Below are positions 1 through 9,370 of a stretch of DNA of 64,000 bases, piece after piece. Under the pieces are notes generated by a model that was not told the DNA's origin, did no database searches, and saw nothing but the letters and a program-made list of their open reading frames with translations. How positions within the stretch are numbered: the first letter of the stretch is position 1; every line of letters begins with the position of its first letter. The translations under genes and the position numbers were made by a program. The DNA comes from Glycomyces sp040645615 (lineage in GTDB: Bacteria > Actinomycetota > Actinomycetes > Mycobacteriales > Micromonosporaceae): positions 62,001-126,000 of the forward strand of contig NZ_JBEYYO010000003.1 of the NCBI RefSeq assembly GCF_040645615.1, given 5' to 3'.

Positions 1-18
1 GAGGGTGGGAGTTGCCTG

Positions 19-1137
19 GTGCGAGTTCGGGTGGGAGCGGTGGCCGCGGTTGCGGCGTTGGCTTTGGGCGGGTGTGCCCAGGTCGGGTCCATCGAGGTTC
101 GGGATTCGCTCGACGAAGCGCTCGTGGCGGCGGGGATCGCGGGGCTTGGGGCTTCGCCCATGTTGGCCTACAGCGGGGTGCAGGCGAACCTGTTCAGCTT
201 CGTCGGCGAGGACAAGCCCGCCGAGGTCGAATGGCGGGTAACCTCCGACGGGCTCGCGCTGGGGACGGTCGCGACCGTCGACGAGGCGATCTACGAGGAG
301 TGCCAGGTGGCCCAGGTGAGCGAGGGCGTGTTCCTCGACATCGAGTTCGCCTGCCATGCCGTCTTCCGCGACGGGATCACCGGCGAATCGGGCGCGGCCT
401 GGGCGTTCGTGGGCGAGCAGCTGTGGTTCGACCCCGGCGAGATGCTCACGCCCAAGGTCTACGCCGAGTCGCTGCACTGGACGATCCAAGGCTCGGGCGT
501 GCTGGAGGAACCGCCGCCCGCGCTCGTGGACCTGGACGGGACGCCGGTGTATCCGCTCGCGGTGGGCGGCGGCACCGTGTACCTCAGCGAGGACGGCGTG
601 ATCGTCAAGGTCGAGGACGTGCGGATCGAGGGCCTGGGCGGCTACGGCTACGAGATCACTGCCACCGTGGACCCGGCCGCGACGGGACCGGACCAGATCC
701 GCCAGTTCGGGGAGGAACTGGCGGCCGTCACCGCCGAGTTCGGCGAGGTCCTGTTCTTCTCCAACTTCTCCGCCCACGACACCGTGGTGGACGAGAGCGG
801 CGTCTGCGACGGCCTGGTGTGCGTGATCTCGGCCGAGATCAGCTTCGAGGAGAGGATCGGGATCGAGCAGAAGTACAGCCCCGTAGTCGAGTTCAGCGGC
901 GAGATCTCCAACTGGTCGACGAGCTCGGGCGCGGGCACGTGCTCGCAGACCAAGACCGTGGAGCTCGGCGTCGTGGAGCATTTCGAATGCACTGTGGACC
1001 TGAGGAACACGGCCTCGGACCCGGACAACCTGGGCTGGACCTCACAGGTGCAGGTGCGCTTCGCGATGCTCAAGCACAACACCGCCGCGATCGCCGCGGG
1101 CGTCGAGTCGCAGATTAGCGCGCTGCTGGGCGAGTGA
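19..1137 (+). CDS. Putative exported lipoprotein of unknown function
   Basis: 372 residues from a GTG start with a purine-rich RBS (GAGGGTGGGAG) just upstream at the window edge. The N-terminus is a typical lipoprotein signal: basic residues, a short Ala/Val hydrophobic core and the lipobox LGGC with the lipidated Cys at about residue 19, so the mature protein should sit on the outer face of the membrane. The rest is acidic with two further Cys pairs (one within CDGLVC) and no domain I recognise. It runs towards narI and the two stop codons abut with no gap (TGATCA), so there is no room for a terminator between them. Function unknown; lipoprotein assignment fairly sure. Confidence 0.75.
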   Translation: MRVRVGAVAAVAALALGGCAQVGSIEVRDSLDEALVAAGIAGLGASPMLAYSGVQANLFSFVGEDKPAEVEWRVTSDGLALGTVATVDEAIYEECQVAQVSEGVFLDIEFACHAVFRDGITGESGAAWAFVGEQLWFDPGEMLTPKVYAESLHWTIQGSGVLEEPPPALVDLDGTPVYPLAVGGGTVYLSEDGVIVKVEDVRIEGLGGYGYEITATVDPAATGPDQIRQFGEELAAVTAEFGEVLFFSNFSAHDTVVDESGVCDGLVCVISAEISFEERIGIEQKYSPVVEFSGEISNWSTSSGAGTCSQTKTVELGVVEHFECTVDLRNTASDPDNLGWTSQVQVRFAMLKHNTAAIAAGVESQISALLGE

Positions 1138-1881
1138 TCAGGACCAGCCCCTGGGGGCTGACCGGCTCACCGGCGTGGGCTCGCGGTCCCGGCTGCGGTA
1201 GACCACGTACGGGCGGAACAGGTACCAGACCGGGGCGCTGAAGGCGTGGACCAGTCGGGTGAACGGGAACAGCGCGAAGAGCGCGAGTCCGATGAGGACG
1301 TGGAGCTTGAACGCGCCCGAGGCCGCCGACATCGCGGCCACGTCCGGTTGCAGGACGAAGATGCTGCGGAACCACGGCGAGACGGTCTCGCGGTAGTCGA
1401 CCTCGTGGCCGCCGGTCAGACCCGACACCGCCGAAAGCAGCGTCGTGGTCAGCCCTGCGAGGATCGCGGCCACCAGGACCAGGTACATGACCTTGTCGTT
1501 GACGGTGGTGGCGCTGAAGACCGGGCCGGTGGTGCGGCGGCGGTATATGAGCAGCGCGATGCCGCCGAGCGTGGTCACACCCGCTATGGCCCCCAGGGAC
1601 AGTGCGGTCACGTGGTACATGTCGTTGGTGATGCCCACCGCGTCGGTCCAGGTCTCGGGGATGAGCAGGCCGACCACGTGGCCGATGATCACCACCAGGA
1701 GTCCGAAGTGGAACATAGGGCTCGCGATGCGCAGCAGCCGCGACTCGTACAGCTGCGAGGACCTGGTGGTCCAGCCGAAGCGGTCGTAGCGGTAGCGCCA
1801 CACCGTGCCACCGACCAGGATCGCGATGACCACATAGGGCAATGCGCCCCAGAGCAGGTAGTCGAGCGCGGTCGGACTCAC
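1138..1881 (-). CDS. narI: Respiratory nitrate reductase gamma subunit NarI
   Basis: Membrane cytochrome b subunit that takes electrons from the quinol pool and passes them through NarH to NarG. 247 residues with about five membrane helices. Four histidines have the family heme spacing: H58 and H68 (10 apart, in FHFGLLVVIIGH) and H194 and H212 (18 apart), matching the pairs that hold the two b hemes in E. coli NarI. I chose the GTG at 1881, which overlaps the narJ stop as GTGA; longer starts only add an Arg/Pro-rich stretch that is narJ read out of frame. Last gene of narGHJI. Confidence 0.93.
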   Translation of the reverse strand: MSPTALDYLLWGALPYVVIAILVGGTVWRYRYDRFGWTTRSSQLYESRLLRIASPMFHFGLLVVIIGHVVGLLIPETWTDAVGITNDMYHVTALSLGAIAGVTTLGGIALLIYRRRTTGPVFSATTVNDKVMYLVLVAAILAGLTTTLLSAVSGLTGGHEVDYRETVSPWFRSIFVLQPDVAAMSAASGAFKLHVLIGLALFALFPFTRLVHAFSAPVWYLFRPYVVYRSRDREPTPVSRSAPRGWS

Positions 1882-2519
1882 CTCGCGCCTCCCATCGGTA
1901 CCGGCATCCCAAGCGGCACAGGCGAAGCGCCGTACGGGTCGCGGCCTACGTCTTCTGCGGGCGGGCCGGAGGCGGCCAGGCGGGCGGCCTCGCGGCGGGC
2001 TTGGTCGGGGGGCGGCAGGGTCTGGGCCACGGCATCGAGCACGTCGGCGTACGGGCTGGCGCACTCGCGCAGTGCCCCTCGGAGCAGCTCGATCCCCGGC
2101 TGGAACGCTTCGAGGAGGCGTTCGCCCTGCTCGCGGTCGCCGCGCGCGGTGAATTCGAGGACCACCGCGAGGTGGTCGGGCAGCTCGGCCGCATCCGCGG
2201 TCCAGCCGCAGGACGCGTAGACCTCCTTGACGCGGGCCAGCGCGTGGCCGCGGCGGCGGGTGTCGCCGTCGGTGTAGTAGGTGAGATGGAGCGCGCGGCG
2301 CCTCTTGAGGTCGAAGGTGCGGACGTAGTGGGCTCCTAGGTCGAGTTCGCTTGTCCTGGCGGTGTATTCGAGGAAGTCGCCGAGCGAGCGGCGGGCCGGG
2401 CCCGGGCGCAGGTCGGCGACGGCGGCGCCGATGAGCGGCAGGCGGGCGTACCAGTCGCGGTCGGGGTAGCCCAGCAGCATGGCCGCGGCCTGGCGGATCA
2501 CGGCGTTCGGGTCGGTCAT
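1878..2519 (-). CDS. narJ: Nitrate reductase assembly chaperone NarJ
   Basis: 213-residue cytoplasmic TorD/NarJ-type chaperone needed for molybdenum cofactor insertion into NarG and for membrane assembly; it is not part of the final enzyme. Family features: the N-terminal AAAMLLGYPD segment, a DLGAHYVRTFD stretch and the RRRALHLTYYTDGDTRRRG block typical of NarJ. The ATG at 2519 overlaps the narH stop (ATGA), and the gene ends by overlapping narI (GTGA), so translation along the operon is probably coupled. The C-terminal tail is Pro/Gly-rich. Confidence 0.92.
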   Translation of the reverse strand: MTDPNAVIRQAAAMLLGYPDRDWYARLPLIGAAVADLRPGPARRSLGDFLEYTARTSELDLGAHYVRTFDLKRRRALHLTYYTDGDTRRRGHALARVKEVYASCGWTADAAELPDHLAVVLEFTARGDREQGERLLEAFQPGIELLRGALRECASPYADVLDAVAQTLPPPDQARREAARLAASGPPAEDVGRDPYGASPVPLGMPVPMGGAR

Positions 2520-4267
2520 CGGGCCTCCTCGGTCTCGTCCTGGCGGTCGGGGCTGTTCCTTCGGTCCCGTTCCGGACGGTGCTTTTGGTCCCGTTCCGGG
2601 CTGTTCTTTTGGTCCCGTTCCGGGAACAACCCGGGCGGGCGGCCGTTGCCGTCCCAGTTGAGGAGGTTGAAGCGCCGGGCCGGGCCCGAGCGACCGTCGC
2701 TGGTCTGCCTGTCGCGCAACGCGTGGAAGGTCTCGACGCTGGCGGGCTGGGGCTGGCCGGAGGCCTCCCCGAAGGGGGCGCCTGCGCCCATGCCGGGGCC
2801 GCCTTCGAAGTCGAGGGAGCAGCCGATCTCGTCGATCACGCCGCGGTCGGCGTCGTCGACTCCGAACGCGGTGGGGATGACGTACCGGTCGTCGTACTTG
2901 GCGATCGCCAGGAGGCGGTACATCCGCTCGATGTCCTTGCCGGTCATGCCGACCGCGGCGGCGATCGACTCGTCGGGCTCGGAGCCGAGGTTGATGCGCC
3001 TCATGTAGGCGCGCATCGCGGCGAGCTTGGCGAGCACGGCCTTGACCGGTTCGGGGTCGCCCGCGGTGAACAGTTCGGCGAGGTATTCGACGGGGATGCG
3101 GAGGGTGTCGATGGCGGCGAAGAGGTTGTCGGCGTCCTCGCCGTCGTGCCCGGTCTCGCTGAGAGCGTCGACCACTGGGGACAGTGGCGGGATGTACCAG
3201 ACCATCGGCATGGTGCGGTATTCGGGGTGCAGCGGGAGCGCGACGCGGAACCGCTTGGCGAGCAGGTAGATCGGGGAGCGGCGGGCCGCGTCGATCCAGC
3301 GGTCGGGGATGCCGTCGCGGACGGCGGCGGCCTCCACGTCGGGGTCGTCGGGGTCGAGGAACACGTCGAGCTGGGCCTCGTAGAGGTCCTTCTCGTCCTT
3401 GACGGCGGCCGCCTTGCCGACGCGGTCGACGTCGTAGAGGATCACGCCGAGGTAGCGCAGGCGGCCCACGCAGGTCTCGGAGCACACCGTGGGCATCCCG
3501 ACCTCGACCCTCGGGTAGCACAGCGTGCACTTCTCGGCTTTGCCGGTCTTGTGGTTGAAGTAGACCTTCTTGTAGGGGCAGCCGGTGACGCACATGCGCC
3601 AGCCCCGGCATTTGTCCTGGTCGACGAGCACGATGCCGTCCTCGGCGCGCTTGTACATCGCGCCGGAGGGGCACGAGGCCACGCACGAGGGGTTGAGGCA
3701 GTGCTCGCAGATGCGCGGCAGGTAGAACATGAACGCCTGCTCGTACTCGAACCTGACCTTGTCGCCGATCCGTTGCACGATCGGGTCGGCCGAGGCGAGC
3801 TGCTCGCCTCCGGCGAGGTCGTCGTCCCAGTTGGCGCTCCATTTGATCTGCATGGGCTCGCCGGAGATGAGCGAGTAGGGCCGCGCGCCGGGGATGTCGT
3901 CGCCGAGCGGGGCCGAGACGAGGTGCTCGTAGTCGTAGGTCCACGGCTCGTAGTAGTCCTGAATGGACGGCATCTTGGGGTTGGCGAAGATCGTGCCGAG
4001 CTTCTTGAGGCGCCCTCCGGCGCGGGGCTTGAGTCTGCCTGCGGCCGTGCGCTTCCAGCCGCCCTGCCACTGCTCCTGGTCCTCGTGGCGCCTGGGGTAG
4101 CCCTGGCCAGGACGGGTCTCGACGTTGTTGAACCACACGTACTCGACGCCGGAGCGGTTGGTCCACGCCTGCTTGCAGGTGACCGAGCAGGTGTGGCACC
4201 CGATGCACTTGTCGAGGTTCATGACCATCGCGACCTGGGCCATGACCTTGCCGATCTTCCGCGCCAT
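2516..4267 (-). CDS. narH: Respiratory nitrate reductase beta subunit NarH
   Basis: 583-residue iron-sulfur subunit carrying electrons from NarI hemes to NarG. Cysteines form four clusters: C21/24/27/31, C187/190/195/199, the group C220-W223-C226-C230 where Trp replaces a Cys (NarH hallmark, a [3Fe-4S] site) and C247/250/262/266. The ATG shares one base with the narG stop (TGATG). It is longer than the usual 500-550 residues because of a charged C-terminal tail containing three copies of an octapeptide of the form RDxxxxPE/D. The tail lies beyond the conserved NarH region and is probably not needed for electron transfer (inference). Confidence 0.95.
   Translation of the reverse strand: MARKIGKVMAQVAMVMNLDKCIGCHTCSVTCKQAWTNRSGVEYVWFNNVETRPGQGYPRRHEDQEQWQGGWKRTAAGRLKPRAGGRLKKLGTIFANPKMPSIQDYYEPWTYDYEHLVSAPLGDDIPGARPYSLISGEPMQIKWSANWDDDLAGGEQLASADPIVQRIGDKVRFEYEQAFMFYLPRICEHCLNPSCVASCPSGAMYKRAEDGIVLVDQDKCRGWRMCVTGCPYKKVYFNHKTGKAEKCTLCYPRVEVGMPTVCSETCVGRLRYLGVILYDVDRVGKAAAVKDEKDLYEAQLDVFLDPDDPDVEAAAVRDGIPDRWIDAARRSPIYLLAKRFRVALPLHPEYRTMPMVWYIPPLSPVVDALSETGHDGEDADNLFAAIDTLRIPVEYLAELFTAGDPEPVKAVLAKLAAMRAYMRRINLGSEPDESIAAAVGMTGKDIERMYRLLAIAKYDDRYVIPTAFGVDDADRGVIDEIGCSLDFEGGPGMGAGAPFGEASGQPQPASVETFHALRDRQTSDGRSGPARRFNLLNWDGNGRPPGLFPERDQKNSPERDQKHRPERDRRNSPDRQDETEEAR
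2563..2623. repeat. 24-bp tandem repeat in the narH 3' end
   Basis: The 13-mer GGTCCCGTTCCGG occurs at 2563, 2587 and 2611, a period of exactly 24 bp, so the repeat stays in frame and gives three octapeptides (RDQKNSPE, RDQKHRPE, RDRRNSPD) in the NarH tail. Copies differ by a few bases. It looks like slippage-driven expansion of a tolerated C-terminus. Confidence 0.85.
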
Positions 4268-7200
4268 CAGTACTCGACCTCCGTGGTTCGCTTGCGCACG
4301 ACGGTGACCTCGTCGCGCTGGTTGCCGGTGGGGCCGATGTAGTTGAACGCGTAGGAGAACTGGGCGTAGCCGCCGACGAGGTGGGTGGGCTTGACCAGGA
4401 GCCGGGTGAGCGAGTTGTGGATGCCGCCCCGCTTGCCGGTGGTCTCGGTCTTCGGCACGTCGACCACGCGTTCCTGCGCGTGGTACATGTAGACGGTCCC
4501 TTGTGGCATCCGGTGGGAGACCACGAGCCTGGCGGCGACCACGCCGTTGCGGTTGACCGCCTCGACCCAGTCGTTGTCGACCGCGCCGATGGCCTCGGCG
4601 TCGGCCGGGCTCATCCAGATGTTGGGGCCGCCGCGAGAGAGCGTGAGCATGAGCAGGTTGTCCTGGTACTCGGAGTGGATGGACCACTTCGAGTGCGGGG
4701 TCAGGTATCTGACGGCCACGGCCTTCTCCCCCGTGGGGCCGATCTCCGGCTCGCCGAACAGCGCGGCCATGTTGAGCGGGGGCCGGTAGATCGGGAGCGC
4801 TTCGCCGAACTCGTGCATCCAGTCGTGGTCGACGTAGAAGTGCTGGCGGCCGGTGAGGGTGTGCCAGGGCTTGTCGTTCTCGACGTTGATGGTGAACGGC
4901 GAGTATCGCCGGTCGTGGGCCTCCTTGCCCGACCATTCGGGGCTGGCCCCCACGGGCGTGGGCGCGTGCTGGGTGTCGGAGAAGACTACGCGGCGTTCGG
5001 CGGTGCCGTGCACGAGCTCGTCGAAGTCGGTGCCGGTGCGCTCGGCGAGGCGCGCGAACCCCTGGGAGGCGAGGCGGCCGTTGCTGGTGCCCGAGAGCGC
5101 GAGGATCATCTCGCAGGCCTTGACGTCGGTGTCCAGGAGCGGGCGGCCCTCGGCGGGACCGGACGGGGCGGTGCCGTTGCGTTCGGCGAGCCAGCGGACT
5201 TCGGCGTCGGGCGTGAACGAGACGCCCTTGACCGGGAGGCCCTTGGTCTCGGCGAGCGGGCCGAGCGCGGCGAGTTTGGCGGCCACGGCCGGATAGTCGC
5301 GTTCGACGGGGATGATCGCGGGCATGGTCTTGCCCGGGATCGGTTGCGCGCCTTCGGCTTTCCAGTCGGGCGCGATGCCGCCGGGCTGGGCGAGCTCGCC
5401 GGGCGTGTCGTGCTGGTGGGGCGCGGCCACGAGGTCGGTGGCGACGCCGAGGTGGTCTTCGGCGAGCGCGGAGAAGCGCTCGGCGAGCGAGTGGAAGATC
5501 TCGAAGTCGGTGCGGGCCTGCCAGGGCGGGTCGATCGCGGGCGAGAACGCGTGCACGAACGGATGCATGTCCGTTGTGGACAGGTCGTGCTTCTCGTACC
5601 AGGTGGCGGCCGGGAGCACGAGGTCGGACAGCAGCGTGGTGCTGGTCATCCGGAAGTCCAGCGAGAGCAGCAGGTCGAGCTTCCCCTGCGGGGCCTGGGC
5701 GTGCCAGGTGACGTCGGCGGGCCGGTCCTCGGGCCCTGCTTCCTCGCCCTGCACCGAGTTCTGGGTCCCGAGCAGGTGTTTGAGGAAGTACTCGTCGCCC
5801 TTCGCCGAGGAGCCGAACAGGTTCGCGCGCCACACGGTGAGGATGCGCGGCCAGTTCTCCGGCGCGTCCGGGTCCTCGGCCGCGAAGCGCAGCTCCCCGG
5901 AGGCGAGCTCGGAGACGACGTACTCGCCGGGGTCCTTCCCGGCCTCCTTGGCCTCCTGCGCGAGCAGCAGCGGGTTGCGGTCGAACGTGGGGTAGGACGG
6001 CATCCAGCCCATGCGCGCCGAGGCGGCCACGAGGTCGGCGGTGTGGCGCCCGGCCAGGCGGCCCGCACCGGTCGAGGCGGTGAGCGCGTCGGCGTCGTAG
6101 GTGTCGTAGCGCCACTGGTCTGAGTGCAGGTACCAGTACGGGGTCGAGGCCATGAACCGCGCGGGCCTCGTCCAGTCCATTGCGGACGCATATGCGGCCC
6201 AACCGGTCTGGGTGCGGCACTTCTCCTGGCCCACGTAATGGGCCCAGCCGCCGCCGTTGACGCCCTGGCAGCCGGTGAGCAGCAGCAGGGTCAAGAACGC
6301 GCGGTACATGGTGTCGCCGTGGAACCACTGGTTCGTGCCCGCGCCGAGCACGATCATCGCCCGGCCGCCCGAATCCCTTGCGGTGGCGGCGAACTCGCGC
6401 GCGATGCGCACGGTGCGGTCGGCCTTGACCGAGGTGATCGCTTCGGCCCACGCGGGCGTGCACGGGTGCGAGGCGTCGCCGTACCCGAGCGGCCAGCGCC
6501 CCGGCAGGTCGCCGCGCCCCACCCCGTATTGGGCCATGAGCAGGTCGAACACGGTGGTGACGAGGCGGCCCTCGACGCGGCGGACGGGGACGCCGCGTTC
6601 GATCTCGACCTCGGCGGGGTCGAGGAAGTCGAGATCGTCGCCGGAGCCGGGCTGGTCGAAGCGCGGCAGGTGGACGGTGGCCGTGTCGCATCCGGGTTCG
6701 AGGAGCGTCAGTCTCGGGGTGACCCCTTCGAGGTCGAGATTCCAGTGGCCGGGCCGGTCGGGGTCCCAGCGGTGCCCGAGGGTCCCGTCCGGGGCCACGA
6801 CTTCCCCGGTGCGCTCGTCGATGAACACCGGTTTCCACTCCGCGTAGGGCTCCTCACCGGGGAGCGCGTCGCGGCGCAGGAACTTACCCGGAACGAGCCG
6901 CCCGTCCCGCTCGTCGAGTTCGACGAGGAACGGCAGGTCGGTGTATTTGCGCACATAGGACTCGAAAGCCTCGGTGCGGTCGTGGACGAAGTGCTCGGTG
7001 AGGATCACGTGGCCCATCGCCATCGCCAGAGCGCCGTCGGTGCCCGGGTGCGGGGAGAGCCATTCGTCGGCGAACTTGGCGGCGTCGTTGTAGTCGGGGG
7101 CGACGGTGACGACCTTCTGGCCCCGGTAGCGGGCCTCGGCCATCCAGTGCGCGTCGGGGGTGCGCGTGACCGGGACGTTCGAGCCCCACAGCACCAGGTA

Positions 7201-7977
7201 GGCCGCGTCCCACCAGTCGCCGGACTCGGGCACGTCGGTCTGGTCGCCGAAGACCTGCGGGCTGGCCACCGGCAGGTCGGCGTACCAGTCGTAGAAGGAG
7301 AGCATGGAGCCGCCGAGGAGGTTCACGAAGCGGGCGCCGACGCCGTGGGAGACCTGCGACATGGCCGGGATGGGGCTGAACCCGGCGATGCGGTCGGGGC
7401 CGTACGCGCCGATGGTGTGGACGTGCGCGGCCGCGGCGATCTCCAGGGCCTCGTCCCAGGTGATGCGCACCAGGCCGCCCTTGCCGCGCGCGGACTGGTA
7501 GCGGCGGCGCTGCTCCGGATCGGTGGTGATCGACGCCCACGCGGCGACCGGGTCCCCAAGGCGCGTTTTGGCTTCGCGGAACATCTCCACGAGCACGCCG
7601 CGCCCGTACGGGTAGCGCACGCGCGTCGGCGAATAGGTGTACCAGGAGAACGCGGCGCCGCGGGGGCAGCCGCGCGGCTCGTACTCGGGGCGGTCGGGGC
7701 CCACCGAGGGGTAGTCGGTCGCCTGGGTCTCCCAGGTGATGATGCCGTCCTTGACGTACACGTTCCACGAGCACGAGCCGGTGCAATTGACGCCGTGGGT
7801 GGAGCGCACGACCTTGTCGTGGCTCCAGCGGTCGCGGTAGAACACGTCGCCTTCGCGCCCGCCCTGCTTGAACACGGCCCGCAGGTCGGGGGTGGACTCG
7901 GCCCGGGTGAGGTACACGCCGGTGCGCAGCAGCAGGTCGGCGGGGGTGGCGCCGGTGTCCTCGTCAGTCCGCGTCAC
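4267..7977 (-). CDS. narG: Respiratory nitrate reductase alpha subunit NarG
   Basis: 1236-residue catalytic subunit reducing nitrate to nitrite at a bis-MGD molybdenum centre on the cytoplasmic side. The N-terminal [4Fe-4S] motif is H61-x3-C65-x3-C69 with C104 further on (His-ligated, as in NarG), and the molybdenum Asp lies in SFYDWYADLP at about residue 230, equivalent to E. coli Asp222. Length matches the family. Start GTG at 7977 with GGAGGG seven bases upstream (7985-7990). First gene of narGHJI; divergent from the NarK-type transporter. No Tat signal is seen, as expected for NarG. Confidence 0.97.
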   Translation of the reverse strand: MTRTDEDTGATPADLLLRTGVYLTRAESTPDLRAVFKQGGREGDVFYRDRWSHDKVVRSTHGVNCTGSCSWNVYVKDGIITWETQATDYPSVGPDRPEYEPRGCPRGAAFSWYTYSPTRVRYPYGRGVLVEMFREAKTRLGDPVAAWASITTDPEQRRRYQSARGKGGLVRITWDEALEIAAAAHVHTIGAYGPDRIAGFSPIPAMSQVSHGVGARFVNLLGGSMLSFYDWYADLPVASPQVFGDQTDVPESGDWWDAAYLVLWGSNVPVTRTPDAHWMAEARYRGQKVVTVAPDYNDAAKFADEWLSPHPGTDGALAMAMGHVILTEHFVHDRTEAFESYVRKYTDLPFLVELDERDGRLVPGKFLRRDALPGEEPYAEWKPVFIDERTGEVVAPDGTLGHRWDPDRPGHWNLDLEGVTPRLTLLEPGCDTATVHLPRFDQPGSGDDLDFLDPAEVEIERGVPVRRVEGRLVTTVFDLLMAQYGVGRGDLPGRWPLGYGDASHPCTPAWAEAITSVKADRTVRIAREFAATARDSGGRAMIVLGAGTNQWFHGDTMYRAFLTLLLLTGCQGVNGGGWAHYVGQEKCRTQTGWAAYASAMDWTRPARFMASTPYWYLHSDQWRYDTYDADALTASTGAGRLAGRHTADLVAASARMGWMPSYPTFDRNPLLLAQEAKEAGKDPGEYVVSELASGELRFAAEDPDAPENWPRILTVWRANLFGSSAKGDEYFLKHLLGTQNSVQGEEAGPEDRPADVTWHAQAPQGKLDLLLSLDFRMTSTTLLSDLVLPAATWYEKHDLSTTDMHPFVHAFSPAIDPPWQARTDFEIFHSLAERFSALAEDHLGVATDLVAAPHQHDTPGELAQPGGIAPDWKAEGAQPIPGKTMPAIIPVERDYPAVAAKLAALGPLAETKGLPVKGVSFTPDAEVRWLAERNGTAPSGPAEGRPLLDTDVKACEMILALSGTSNGRLASQGFARLAERTGTDFDELVHGTAERRVVFSDTQHAPTPVGASPEWSGKEAHDRRYSPFTINVENDKPWHTLTGRQHFYVDHDWMHEFGEALPIYRPPLNMAALFGEPEIGPTGEKAVAVRYLTPHSKWSIHSEYQDNLLMLTLSRGGPNIWMSPADAEAIGAVDNDWVEAVNRNGVVAARLVVSHRMPQGTVYMYHAQERVVDVPKTETTGKRGGIHNSLTRLLVKPTHLVGGYAQFSYAFNYIGPTGNQRDEVTVVRKRTTEVEY

Positions 7978-8093
7978 GCTCGCTCCCTCCGGTGCTCGGG
8001 CCCTCCGCCCGCAGCCCAGATTAAGCGCTTCGGTCCCTTTTGCGCAGTCTCATCGGCATACTGTCCGCGGGCCCAGAGCAGCGAGGAGAGGCC
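7978..8093. promoter_or_regulatory. Divergent narG / narK control region
   Basis: 116 bp between the narG and transporter starts that must hold both promoters. It contains the narG RBS (7985-7990), the palindrome AAGCGCTT (8023-8030) in a locally AT-richer patch, and the transporter RBS GAGGAGAGG just before 8094. I could not pick convincing -35/-10 pairs or a clear FNR-type site. Confidence 0.5.
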
Positions 8094-9290
8094 ATGAGCA
8101 TCGATCAGTCCGCCGTGCGGCGCGGGGCCGGGAAGAACCTGGCGCTCGCGACCGCCGCGTTCGCGCTGACGTTCTGGGCGTGGAACCTCATCGGGCCGCT
8201 CTCGAAGACCTACTCCGAAGACCTCGGGCTCAACCCGACCCAGACCTCGCTGCTGGTGGCGTTCCCGGTGCTGGTGGGCGCGGTCGGGCGCATCCCGGCG
8301 GGCATCCTCACCGACCGGTACGGCGGGCGCGTCATGCTCACCGCCGCGTGCTTCGTGTCGGTGCTCCCGGTGCTGATGGTGGGCCTCTCGGGCAATTCCT
8401 ATGCGGCCCTGTTGATCTCGGGGTTCCTGCTGGGCCTGGCCGGGACCTCGTTCGCGGTCGGCATCCCGTTCGTGAACGCCTGGTACCCGCCCTCCAAGCG
8501 CGGCTTCGCGACCGGCGTGTTCGGCGCGGGCATGGGCGGCACCGCGCTCTCGGCGTTCCTGACCCCGCGCCTGGTCGACGGCGTGGGCCTGGTGTGGACG
8601 CACCTGCTCATGTGCGCCGCCCTGGTGGCGATGGGCCTGGTGTGCTGGACGTTCGCGCGCAACGCCCCGCAGTGGCGGCCCAACCCCGATCCGGCGCTGC
8701 CGCGGCTGCGCGCGGTCGCGAAGCTCAAGGTCACATGGCAGATGTCGCTGCTGTACGCGGTGGCGTTCGGCGGTTTCGTGGCCTTCTCGACGTACCTGCC
8801 GACGATGCTGGTCAGCGCCTACGACCTCGCGCAGACCGAGGCGGGCCTGCGCACCGCCGGGTTCAGCCTCGCCGCGGTGATCGCCCGGCCCGCGGGCGGC
8901 ATCCTCTCGGACAAGGTCGGGCCGCTGAAGATCTGCCTCGTCTCGTTCTTCGGGGCCGCGGTGATGGCCGTGCTGCTCGCGTTCGAACCGCCCCTGGAGA
9001 TCCCGGCCGGGACCGAGTTCGTGCTCATGGCCCTGTTCCTGGGACTGGGCACCGGCGGAGTGTTCGCGCTGGTGGCCGAGCTGGTCGACCCGGCCCGCGT
9101 CGGCGGGGTGACCGGGATCGTGGGCGCGGCCGGAGGCCTGGGCGGGTACTTCCCACCGCTGCTGATGGGGATCGTCTACCAGGCCACCGGGGCCTACACG
9201 ATCGGCCTCTTGCTACTCGCGCTCACCGCGCTGCTGGTCGGAGTGTTCACGTTCGCGAACTTCCGCACCCGCCGGGCCGCGGCTGACTAG
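8094..9290 (+). CDS. narK: NarK-family nitrate/nitrite MFS transporter
   Basis: 398-residue major facilitator with about 12 membrane helices. Features: an early helix with LTFWAWNLIGPLS, the MFS loop motif GRIPAGILTDRYGGR between helices 2 and 3, and two Gly-rich segments, GVFGAGMGGTALSAF and GIVGAAGGLGGYFPP, where the NarK nitrate signatures lie. ATG at 8094 has RBS GAGGAGAGG; a longer in-frame start lacks one. Divergence from narGHJI points to nitrate import and/or nitrite export for respiration. Direction and substrate (NarK1 or NarK2 type) cannot be settled from sequence alone. Confidence 0.88.
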   Translation: MSIDQSAVRRGAGKNLALATAAFALTFWAWNLIGPLSKTYSEDLGLNPTQTSLLVAFPVLVGAVGRIPAGILTDRYGGRVMLTAACFVSVLPVLMVGLSGNSYAALLISGFLLGLAGTSFAVGIPFVNAWYPPSKRGFATGVFGAGMGGTALSAFLTPRLVDGVGLVWTHLLMCAALVAMGLVCWTFARNAPQWRPNPDPALPRLRAVAKLKVTWQMSLLYAVAFGGFVAFSTYLPTMLVSAYDLAQTEAGLRTAGFSLAAVIARPAGGILSDKVGPLKICLVSFFGAAVMAVLLAFEPPLEIPAGTEFVLMALFLGLGTGGVFALVAELVDPARVGGVTGIVGAAGGLGGYFPPLLMGIVYQATGAYTIGLLLLALTALLVGVFTFANFRTRRAAAD

Positions 9291-9370
9291 TACTCACGTA
9301 GGACGCGCCCTGGAAGGGAATCACCCGCCAGGCGGAGGAACGGGCTTGCCGGCGGCTCTAGGGTGAAGGC

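Noticed and set aside
2579..8097. Series of long plus-strand frames across narGHJI
   Set aside because: Antisense shadows of narH and narG, whose protein motifs are unambiguous on the minus strand.
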